Origin: Ceratodon purpureus
Taxonomy: Eukaryota > Streptophyta > Bryopsida > Pseudoditrichales > Ditrichaceae
Length of the DNA: 64,000 nucleotides
Direction of reading: 5' to 3'
Assembly (NCBI GenBank): GCA_014871385.1
Contig: CM026428.1
Coordinates: forward strand, 7,481,471 to 7,545,470
Shown piece after piece: positions 54,803-64,000 of the stretch (position 1 is its first letter; every line of letters begins with the position of its first letter). The position numbers and the translations under genes were made by a program. The notes beneath the pieces are model-generated. The model was given only the letters and a program-made list of their open reading frames with translations, ran no database searches and had not been told where the DNA came from.

Positions 54803-57800
54803 ATGTCGACCGCTACGGGGCGACCGCTTAGAGACAGGAATCGAGAAATTGCGAGAGACTTGAAGCTTGCACGCAGAGAAGAGGACATCGCCAATCGTCA
54901 CGGAGCAAGGAAGAGAAAGTGCCCTTGTAACATATGTATGGGTCTCAATCATTCCTTGCGGTTTCGGGCTGTGGTCGTCGAACATCTTCGGATCTATGGC
55001 AGGCATCCCCTCCATAGAGGGTCAACCGAGGTAAGATTTATAAACTCCAGCATTGATTACGAATTTTCAATTAAGGATTCTTCTCAATTCGGATCCTAGT
55101 TCGTGGTCCCCTAGTCGTTTCATTTCATACCCACAGTTTCTGTGGCCTCCTAGGGTTTGGAGCCAGACGACAGTGACGTCGAGTGGGACACGGATATTAG
55201 AGAAGAGTTTGGAATTAGAGGTGGGAGGCACGAGAGAGGCGGAGGTAGACCGCTCGATCAGGGGCTGGACATGGCTGGTCTGGTCCAGCATACATTTCAT
55301 CTCTATGACCAAGTGGTGGGGAACGTGTTTGACGTGAGAGATGGCGAGGAGATGCAAGGGGGAGAAGACGGGGACGGACATGGTGGCCAAGAAGAAGTAC
55401 CCAATCATGTCCAATCAGAACGGGATGCAAACAGGGGAGAGGTCCCGCACGGCTCTGTAGACTTGGAGGCCGAAGAGGACAATCTGGGCGACGACGACGT
55501 CCCAGCTATGGAGGACGTCGAACCAACGCAGGAACAAATGCTGCAGGAGAGTGCGAGAACTCCCCTCTTCGCAGGTTCGGGACTTACCCAGTTGGGAGGT
55601 ACATTGCTGCTACTGAATTGCCTTCGTACTCATGGGGCTTCGAATGCATTGGTGAATGAGGTATTTGCCATTTTGAGCAAAAGCATGTTACCAACCGTGA
55701 ACTCACTTCCGCGCAATGAGTATCAGGCATCGAAAATTCTTAAGCAGCTAGGCCTAGGTTACGAGACAATACACTGCTGTCCGGGACCTTTGACATGTGT
55801 TTTGTTCAGAGGTGACGACCTGAAGGATCTCACAAGTTGTCCAAGGTGCGGTGCTGAAAGGTACAAGCAGGTTGGAAAATCGCGTGTCCCAATTAAGGTT
55901 TTGAGGTGGTTTCCATTAATCCCCAGATTACAGAGAATGTATAGTACACCACTCCAAGCGAGCTTCATGACCTGGCATGCGAGACACGTTAGTGAGGATG
56001 GAGTGATGAGAGGAGCTGTGGATTCTCACCAATGGAAATATGTGGATTGGAAGTACCACGCCGAATTCTCTCATGAGCCTCGGAACTTGAGGTTAGGGTT
56101 AGCAACGGACGGGGTCAATCCGTTTTCGATCAAACGTAGTACGTGGAGTACCTGGCCAATTTTGATACTAAACTACAACCTCCCCCCTTGGATGACGACC
56201 AAAAAGCATTTCATCATGCTTAGTTTAATTATCCCTGGGAAGCGGTCAGTGACCGGGGAGAACTTTGATGTGTATTTGCAGCCATTGCTTGAGGAGTTGC
56301 AACTGCTCTGGCGAACAGGGGTGCCAACGGATGATGCCTCAATGTACAATGGGAGCCCTCGATTTGCTATGAAGGCTATTCTTCTGTGGACGATCCATGA
56401 CTTCCCGGCCTACGGGGTGGTGGCTGGCTGCGTTACCAAGGGGTATAGAGGGTGCCCAGTCTGTGGCAAGAATACGTTGTCAAGGCGTTCCCTATCACTT
56501 CGGAAAAATGTTTATGATGATCAGCACCGATGCTTTCTCCCGTTAGATCACCCGTGGAGAGCCGCCAGACCGGAATTCGAGAATGCAGTGGAGCATAGAG
56601 GGCCACCCCCAAAAATGACCGCTGAAGATATCATTCGATGGGGCCAATTGAGAGAAAGTTGGGTGCAGCTGGGCATAACGCCGGCATCATCAGATCCAGC
56701 TCGAGAGTCGGGAATCAAACGCCTGTCGTCACTGTTCGACCTGCCATACTGGAAGGTGAGAATGGATCTTCCATTACAGTCATTCATAAGGTTCATGCTC
56801 TCGGTTGTCTACTTATAGATGTCATACTGACCATGTTCGGCACATAAGAGTTATGACAGTACACTAAATGATAGGCTGGTGTCCTCAACATGCCCCAGCC
56901 ACAGGGCCGATTAATCCACGATCATTTTATGTTATGTGGGTTGAAAGCGCGGGATATGTCATGTGTTGGCTCCTGAGGTAGTAATAAATATATCACCGGA
57001 AAGGAGTGCTCTGACTATGGATTAGAGTGTTGGTAGATCGTAATGCCTACTTCCCGTAATAGTAGACTTTAACACAGTATGAGCTGAGAATGGTATGCAC
57101 AAACCTGACAGTACATGCTATTGAGTCATAACTGCGAATGCCTAGGTAGCGACTTGCGTTACTCGTTTGGTTACACTGCACAGACACATGAACTTGCTAC
57201 CGATTAGATAGTGAGCAGTAGCTGTCTGGACGCTTCGACTATCCGTGGCCCGCATCTGAAACCTAGTGGTGAGGATATTAGATCATTAATTTCTCGGGAG
57301 GTACATTATTAATTACGTTGGAACAAAAACCCAGTGTGATAGGTTGTATCTCCTCCAATGATGACTGTATTCATCATAGGTCCGGGCTCCCCACATTTCC
57401 GTTACTACGTACGCTGTGCATCACTCCGTTTTTTGCTGCACTCTCTACTTACTACATGATGCCATTGCCTTTGTTTCCTTCTCTTGGTGAATTGACACTA
57501 TGTTAATATTGTTTTCCCGATTACAATGCAGTTGAAAACCACAGATATGTATTGGAAATTATCTTTCGATGACAACTGGTAGTCCCATATTTGTATCTGT
57601 CAGGGGAATGCACAATGGAGACAGTGTATCTTCTGCGTGCCATAGCAAATAGAAATTGAAGTTCTAATCAGTTTTAATTTTTGTGCTCGTTGACTACAGG
57701 AATTGCCAATCCGGAATACACTGGATGTAATGCACATTGAACGCAATGTCTCAGACAATTTGCTACGACATCTATTCGGGGATAAAGACACTTTGGAGAC

Positions 57801-59629
57801 CCGGAGGGATATGGCTCAGGCCGGGAGAATGCACAACCTCCACTTAGTACTTGGTGCAACCGGAAATTATATAAAACCAAAGGCGCCTTATACTTTTTCT
57901 GAGTCAGAGAAAGCCGATTTCCTCTCCCGTGTCTCCAGTACGCAGGTACCATCGGGTTATAGCTCAACATTAACCAAACACATAGGAGAGAAAAGATTAT
58001 TAGGACTCAAGAGCCATGACCACCATATCCTCATTCAACAAATTCTACCTGCAGCCATCCGAAACAGTCTTACCCGAGGTGTCCGTGAAACCATAATACG
58101 CCTGGGGAATTTGTTTCAAAGAATATGTGCGAAAGTCATACGCACATCTGAAATTCAACCTCTTCGTACTTGCGCCGCAGAGGTACTGTGCCTCCTTGAG
58201 ATTAATTTTCCCCCTGGCTTTTTTGACATCATGACTCACCTTGTTATTCACTTGGTGGATGAGTTAGAATTATGTGGCCCTGTTCACGCCCGCTGGTGCT
58301 ATTCAGTTGAAAGATACTTAGGGGTTCTAACAAAGTATGTCAGAGACAAGTCGAAGCCGGAGGCAGGGATGGCTACCGGCTACATGATTGACGAGAGCCT
58401 AGGGTTTTGCACCGAATATTTCGAGCTCTACGAGCACGCAAAAAGTAGAGTGTGGGACGCGGAGGAGGAATTAAAAGATTCAGGGGAATGTCTGTTGGGG
58501 CGGCCTCTTGTAAAACATCTTACAGATACTGAATTAGAGCAAATTCACGAGTACGTTATAACACATTCAGTTCATACTGAAGAATTGCTTGGGTAAGTAT
58601 CCCATGAAGTCTGTGAATGGTTTCTTCTGATAGTGTTAAAACAACCTTTTTTTTAACCTTTCACTGAGATCATATGTAATGCCCATCTCGAATGCATGAG
58701 TTTTCTTTGTTAGGGGGATCACGGTGTCATTTTAATTTTTGCGAGGCCATGACTGTAGAGAATGGACCGAACAGAGACGACTGTACATGCTACACCGTCA
58801 AGCCTTCGCCACCAGAGTTCGACGTCAAAGAGGCCACCCTATCCAGTACCCTCCTGAGCTTGCTCCATCATTTCCTCTCTTCAGTGAATGGTTAAACGCT
58901 CATGTTCGTGGATTGAAGGAGACTGGTTTCCCTGTGTCGGCTGAACTAGATTCTTTACACTGTCCTCCATCTCGCCACGCATGTGCCTTCAAGGCAATGT
59001 GGGCATATGGTGCGCATTTTACATGCAGTGCTGAGCAGCGGCTTTCCACAGTCGCTTTTGACAGTGGTATTGCAGCCATTCCTCCATCAGCCACATGCAC
59101 GGAGATCGACGTAGGAATTCTCAAGAACATTATCCTCGTTTCATATGGTGCTGTGAATCCCGTGGTCATGGAGGGATCGTGGATCAAAAGTAGAGACCAG
59201 GGTCGTCGTGTTGTGCGGAAGGACCAGTACGGTTTTTGGCTGGTACAGTACAATTGCCGTGAAACCCCGGATAATCATAATCCATACGTTTTTCCGGCAT
59301 CAGTTTCGCAGGTATTCTTTGTTGCTGATGGAGCGGACCCGGCTTGGAAGGTGGTACTGAGGCACGACCCCCGTAGCAAGCGGATCCAAGGCGAGCGTGA
59401 GGTCCATGTTTTTGGTGCATCTGGATCCTCCCGCCCGACGCTCAGCACTCGCAGCGTTTCTCATGCCGGGGGGAGTAGAACAGTTTCCCGGCCTAATGTT
59501 CAGGATGCGGAGGAGGTACCTTTGGAGCGCTTCAATGCGAGAGTCCGGGAAGAGGAAGACGCTGACGACGAGGGTCATCTGGAAGACACACAGTTCGCAG
59601 ACGAGTTCGAAATCCAATATGTAGAATAG
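54803..59629 (+). CDS. CACTA transposase, TNP2/TnpD type
   Basis: The enzyme cuts and moves the element. Four exons join in frame: 54803-55030, 55154-56755, 57700-58592 and 58759-59629 (3,594 nt, 1,197 aa), all GT-AG, with no internal stop. Domains in order: a transposase-associated N-terminal domain in exon 1 (KRKCPCNICMGLN); a zinc-binding stretch near residues 282-310 (HCCPGPLTC, CPRCGAER); the Transposase_21 (TNP2) core in exons 2-3, with LGLATDGVNPF near 390 (probable first catalytic Asp), WTIHDFPAYGVV near 487 and LDVMHIERNVSDN near 616; a DUF4218-like domain about 715-850 (LEINFPPGFFDIMTHLVIHL, HARWCYSVERYLG); and a DUF4216-like domain about 1040-1118 (DQYGFWLVQYN, VSQVFFVADG). The C-terminus is acidic. 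Order and length match plant CACTA transposases. Acidic runs follow exon 1, a region usually variable. Confidence 0.92.
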
Positions 59630-60620
59630 CGTCCAGGGGGTACGGGTACATGCATGTAATCTCGGTAATATGCTCGTTCACTATACTCTCCCCATGTAAT
59701 TTCATGCGATGTTCGGTACCTATGACAGTTGAATTTTTTTCGGCGCCATTGTCCCTGTACTGGCTCGGATATGGAGCATCCGTCATTGGTAAATGAGTTT
59801 CCAATAACTTTGCCTATATCCCACACGGCGATGTTTGTCTATGCTCGTGTGTCTATTTTTTTTTTCAGTGGCATGTGGGGGTCTATCGTGATCTGAAGTG
59901 TGGATGCGAAACGCATGATTCATGTTAGAACCGTGTTGCATTAGTGCAGATTTTTCGAAACCGACGGAAATCGAGGTTACTACGTACGGACTGCAAAACT
60001 GAACTCAGTTAATAAGTTGGCAGCGGAATTTATTTGGATTGTGGAGGTTAATTTGTGGACAATCTAAATTGTGTATATTGCTGTTCACGTAGATAGTGAT
60101 TGTGGATTCGCTTTTTCTTATCGCATGTCTATTTGTTTGTTGCAGCGTATTACTGCTCCATATCCGAGCAGAGTTACTCATGTGTTCAAGAAAGACAATC
60201 GTCGCTAAGGTAGGCACTTTATTTTTACGACAAGCAGTGACTGTAAGGTGGGATATTTCATTCGGTTCGCTGCTCGATGTTCTGAAATTGATTCGCCAAT
60301 TAAACAGGGGAGTTACTAATTGGTTGGAATCGTCGTTTTAGTAAGTAGTAAACTAACTAATCTTGGAAATTAAATTTAGTAATTAGTAACACACCATGCA
60401 GCGTTGAGTTGACATTATGCGTGAGATCGTTCTCATCATCGTTCTGATTCACAGGATCACAATCATCGGATTATGGCTGTCACTTTTTCCATCGAACCTC
60501 ACTTCATACAAGCACCCTGTCTCCTGATCATGAGTACCCACTTCCTCAGCTGCTGGTTGTCAAATCGAAGGCGAGATTTCCAATGTTCTACTGTGCTACT
60601 TAACCCTCCCATGCTGCTCC
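59630..60620. other. CACTA internal spacer
   Basis: Trailer of the transposase gene and non-coding DNA; no gene is recognised. A T-rich run lies near 59855. Confidence 0.4.
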
Positions 60621-61460
60621 AGGCAATGCGTTTCTCGTAATCGTCTCTCGGTCCTTCTCCGTTGCTGGTAGCTTCAGTTTGCCGCATCTGCTCGCTGCCG
60701 TTTTCTTTGTTCGTTTCAGGTATGGCGTTGCTACTCGGTGCAATTCTGTATGTGTGTGGTACTCGGCGATGGACCTGTTCTCATAATTTCAGAGCGAAGT
60801 AGAGCCCGAGTGTGCATGACAGAGTGCATGTGAGTGTGGGAGTTGCTCCTAGAGTTTGCTTTTATTTTGTTCGTTTCGTGGTCCGTCTCCGTTGCTGATT
60901 GATTTAGTTTGCGGCATGAGCCCGTTCATTTCCACTCTGTTCGTTTCTCCTAAGTCGTTGCTCCTCCTCTCATTCCGCTTGTGTCTGGTAGCTTTCGTAC
61001 CCGGTTTTCTGTATTACGAAGGTAGAAGAGCCCGTGTCTGAATGTCAGACTGAATGTGAGTCTGCGAGTTACATGTCACATTGCGTTTCTCGTTGTTGTT
61101 TCGTGCTCCAGGCAATGCGTTGCCGGTTGCTCTAGTCTGCCGCATGTGGTCGTTGATTTTTACTTTGATCGTTTGTGCTCAGTCGCTGCTCCTCCTCTCA
61201 TTCCGGAGATTCTATGGTAGTCTTCTTCTTCCTGTTTCTGAATGACAGAGTGAACGGAGCCCGAGTCTGAATGACACTGTGAACGTAGGTCTGCGAGATT
61301 TACAGATTCTGTAAATTACGTTTCTCACAGATGTCTCGGTGTCCATCTCTCTTCGTTGTTGCTGAAGTCTGATGCATGTCATCTTTGATATTTTGCGTCT
61401 TCATTTCAGTCAGACGTTGCTGCTCCTCTGATTCCTTACGTGTGTGATTGTCCTCTTTTT
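60621..61460 (+). repeat. Degenerate ~225-bp tandem repeats in the CACTA element
   Basis: About 3.7 units start near 60621, 60850, 61076 and 61306. Shared landmarks recur in the same order: CGTTTCTCGT or CGTTTCGTGG; CCGTTGCTG; TTTGCCGCAT, TTTGCGGCAT or TCTGCCGCAT; GTTGCTCCTCCTCTCATTCCG; GAGCCCGTGTCTGAATG; GTGAGTCTGCGAGTT. The array ends about 100 bp before the coiled-coil protein gene, so it may be its promoter or leader, or an array of protein-binding sites. Confidence 0.65.
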
Positions 61461-61557
61461 ACCGCAACGGACGTAAAGACCTTATAGGATTCTTTTCAAT
61501 TTTAATTCCGCGCCGTTTACCCTATTGTGTCTGCGTAATTTGTGCAGCATCCGACAG

Positions 61558-63070
61558 ATGGAGTTCGCGGAAGGTTGCCCATTTGCAGCACCGTCTTCGG
61601 TCCACTGGTTCGTCGCATACATGAGACTCCATAACCGCGGTGTTACACCGACGGTCACTCCGAACGAGGTCATGCCGACCAGGGGAGACCTCGAAGAGTA
61701 TTGGGGCCCTCGGTCAGCGGAAGGGAAGTGGCTGTTTTCTGACCAAGGCCTCCCCGCATACGAGCAGTACGTGAAAGAACTCTTTCCAAGGGTGCTTCAA
61801 AAGCCATGGCCTGTCTCAGGGGCGCTGCCATACCACTTTGCCCGTGGTTTATTCGTTGAAGCGCTTGGTGTAGAAGTAAACTGGGCTGACTTCGCGTTCC
61901 GGGCCACGCATCCTCATCAATCCCACAGTGAGAACCCTCGCATTCTCCCCGAATTCAGGGCACTTCGGATTCCACTTCCACCGCTCTCGATTGTCATGCC
62001 TCGCGCTCACCTCGAGGTATTGTACATCTGAAAAAAATTTCCAACTTTTTGATTTGCACAGTTCTCCATCCCATCTCCCTCGCGTCCTTCCCCAGCGTAG
62101 ACACATTTTCCTTAGCTCATCTGTCGGTCGTTGTTACGTATGTTATTTTATGGAACAATGTCTCTGATCACCACTACTGAGCCATGGTATCAGTGTCGTC
62201 TGTGATTGCTGTCAATTCAGCATTTCCTTCAATTTCTGTACGCAAGTTCTCAGGCTATGTCGTTGGATTTCTTGTGCTCAGCGTGCGTCCCCACTTGCGG
62301 CTTCGATTGCTCGTCACCTCAACGAATCCGGAGGCAGTTCTGTAATTGCCGAAGTCCCAGATGCTGCAGGGGAGGCTTGTCGGGTGTCCATTCATCTTGC
62401 ACCGCCACATGTAGGTTTCCCGAACTTCACATGGGATGGCGCTCAATTCGTGAAGTCGGAAGCTGAGACGATGGATAAAGCACCGGCAATTGGAGTTCAA
62501 GGGGGAGATCTAAACAGGGGCTCTAGCGCTCGTGGATCAGTTGTAATGGACGTGGCTACTGTATCTGCACTAGTGATGCTCCGTCCGAACATAACTGCCG
62601 CGATTGAGAAGGAACGTGCGAGACTGAACATTGCCCGGAATGATCTCGAGGAGGGGGTCTCCAAAATACTCCACAGCCTGAATGAGGAAACCCAGCGTCT
62701 CAATTTAGTGGAGCAGAAGATTGCTAAGAAGTCCCGCAACCACAGCAGAGCAGCCGCTCAGCTTCGAAGGGCACGAGACGCATTGAACTCAGCCAAATCC
62801 GAGTCAATGGTTCCGTCGGCAAAAGCTCCTGCTTCGAAGTCCTCCGTGAAGGTATGTGAGCAATTCATGGACGCCTGGGTGGAGAACGTGGTGATTGCTC
62901 AGAACCAGTTGGAGTCGTGGGAGTTGAAACTCAAGCGACAGCGGGAGCGAGTGACGAAGACAAAGGCTGAACTCACCATGGCCGAAGACTTCTTGATGGA
63001 GAACAAAGTATTCCTAAACAAATCCCTGACTCAGCTGCAAGCTCTCGAGTCTGCACTGGGAAATCTTTAA
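61558..63070 (+). CDS. Unrecognised 415-aa coiled-coil protein carried by the CACTA element
   Basis: The product is not recognised. Two exons are inferred: 61558-62016 and 62282-63070, joined GT-AG in phase 0 (PRAHLE/RASPLAA), giving 415 aa. The start ATG 61558 (MEFAEGCPFAAPSSVHWFVA) sits 12 bases after a possible acceptor (TGTGCAG), so a leader exon may exist. The N-terminal half looks globular, with many aromatic residues (DLEEYWGPRSAEGKWLFSDQ, LPYHFARGLFVEALGVEVNW). From about residue 258 to the end it is a strongly charged helical region with heptad-like spacing (IEKERARLNIARNDLEEG, SWELKLKRQRERVTKTKAEL), expected to form a coiled coil. It lies on the transposase strand, 3' of it and inside the right end. 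It could be the element's second essential protein (TnpA role), a capsid-unrelated structural factor, or a captured host gene. Confidence 0.7.
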
Positions 63071-63884
63071 GATGCAATCTAGAAGGCTCTCATGTTGAGT
63101 TCCTGATTTTGATGGTGTAAGCTAGGCATAGTATACTTCGGTTTAACTTCAAGTGTCTCTAAGTAGGCGGTAGTATTAAATGTCCACCTACAATATCATT
63201 TCCGCAGGGAATACGTTTGTCTGTTCATTTGCTGATAAGCTCAAGGACAGCATTAACAGAACAAATTTTTTTGGGCACGAAGAATCTGCTGTGCACACAT
63301 ATACAGTTAACTGCATTCAGTCGAAGTAGAAACAATCACCTACAGAGAATGACTGAAGTGAGTTCGATTTCGGAAGTATGGACAGTTGGGAAGAAATTGA
63401 AATGCAATGGTTTCTGTTTATCCCATACTGGTTGCGGATTGTAGATCTGTTGTTGACGTGGCAATGTACCTCAGGAGCGACTTCATACCCGGACATGCTC
63501 TGGTCCGACCTGGTTATCTTCATTCAAATTCTGTGTAACTTCGGAATTTCAACCTGCCGTTTCCTTCGTCGTTTCACCGCATGGATTGTTTGGATGTGAC
63601 TTCGACTATCGTTCGTTTCCGGGAGTAGTAATAAGGTTCTACCAGGGCAACGGCGGTGATTCTCCAAAATTTGACATGTTTCAGTAACAGTAGAGAGGAG
63701 CGTAGAAACCGCAATGTGCCAGTACACATCATTGGTGGATATAAATGTCCGATTACAACGCAGACTAATTCAGCATGCTGAAAGTGAGATTCTGAGGGAT
63801 GAACACCGAAATTGATTGTGGGCCAATCAGGCCAGTTTGCTAAAAAAATCTGAACACCAATCTCCCATTTCGGTGTCCATGCTC
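63071..63884. other. CACTA right subterminal region
   Basis: Non-coding. It carries copies of ACACCGA/TCGGTGT close to the end (63803, 63870, 63883). Confidence 0.5.
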
Positions 63885-63913
63885 GGTGTACTTGCAGTCA
63901 GTTTCTACTAGTG
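63885..63913 (-). repeat. CACTA right terminal inverted repeat
   Basis: 29 bp, the inverse partner of 48475-48503, followed by target duplicate AAG. Confidence 0.93.
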
Positions 63914-64000
63914 AAGTGAAACTTTGTCTCAATTGCGTCAAATTGGTCCAATTTTTTTTATGCAAAAACAGTGCCATGTAGGATGCAATATAGGATAAAT
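63914..64000. other. Flank beyond the CACTA element
   Basis: AT-rich flank after the AAG duplicate; too short to assign. Confidence 0.4.

Larger units (their letters stand above)
48475..63913 (+). mobile_element. Complete CACTA (En/Spm) DNA transposon, 15,439 bp
   Basis: The left end at 48475 reads CACTAGTGGGAACTGACTGC. The right end at 63913 reads, in reverse complement, CACTAGTAGAAACTGACTGC. The inverted repeats match at 25 of 29 bases. A 3-bp direct duplication AAG flanks the element (48472-48474 and 63914-63916), as expected for CACTA. Inside are four gene models: an accessory gene (-, 49403-53151), a truncated transposase paralogue (+, 53546-54472), a four-exon transposase (+, 54803-59629) and a coiled-coil protein gene (+, 61558-63070). 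No stop or frameshift was found in the transposase. The motif ACACCGA/TCGGTGT recurs near both ends (48511, 48565, 63803, 63870, 63883), a candidate binding site for the element's DNA-binding protein. Confidence 0.95.

Noticed and set aside
60621..61460. Direct repeats as a CRISPR-like array
   Set aside because: Units are long and degenerate, without constant repeats and unique spacers, and the genome is a plant.

Overview
The window is nuclear DNA from a land plant, most likely a moss. The evidence: genes split by short canonical introns, plant-type cytosolic and organellar ribosomal protein genes, a plant-style NSUN2/TRM4B, and two NF-YB genes whose histone-fold core and Gln/Met/Gly-rich tail match what I recall of moss NF-YB proteins. 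That recollection is not a database search. Dense plant DNA transposons (PIF/Harbinger, CACTA) and TA microsatellites fit the same picture.

Layout. 1-6 kb: AT-rich intergenic DNA with an inverted-repeat-flanked segment (2.7-3.8 kb) and an 840-bp Tourist-like element with TTA target duplication. 6.2-8.3 kb: deoxyribonucleoside kinase (+, six exons). 9.6-9.8 kb: a 51-codon bL36 ribosomal protein gene (-). It is divergent from NSUN2 (10.7-17.9 kb, +), an 18-exon gene for an 899-aa tRNA m5C methyltransferase that I could join completely in frame. 20.8-29.7 kb: two direct copies of an NF-YB gene (-), 6,060 bp apart. They are base-for-base identical over about 807 bp of coding sequence plus intron, but diverged on both sides, which suggests gene conversion. 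A 289-bp MITE-like element lies between them.

29.8-36.0 kb: a long AT-rich, gene-free stretch with three long (TA)n tracts and a 43-nt A tract. 36.0-36.9 kb: a second, inverted copy of the Tourist-like element. 37.3-44.9 kb: remains of an autonomous PIF/Harbinger element. Its transposase has a stop codon, a lost catalytic Glu and a 1,707-bp solo-LTR-like insertion. Its Myb/SANT-like partner has four in-frame stops and no frameshift. 46.6-48.0 kb: ribosomal protein eL19 (-).

The last quarter (48,475-63,913) is one CACTA transposon of 15,439 bp with 29-bp terminal inverted repeats (25/29 matching) and a perfect AAG target duplication. It carries a four-exon transposase gene (1,197 aa, no internal stop, full domain order), a divergently transcribed accessory gene, an extra truncated paralogue of the transposase zinc-binding region, and an unrecognised 415-aa coiled-coil protein gene behind degenerate ~225-bp tandem repeats. 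This is the most notable system in the window: it looks structurally complete, may be autonomous, and has a gene set larger than the classical two-gene CACTA plan.

Housekeeping genes (dNK, bL36, NSUN2, eL19, NF-YB) occupy the gene-rich islands; transposons occupy the gaps. Exon joins were done by eye, so junctions are supported by frame continuity and splice consensus, not by transcripts.
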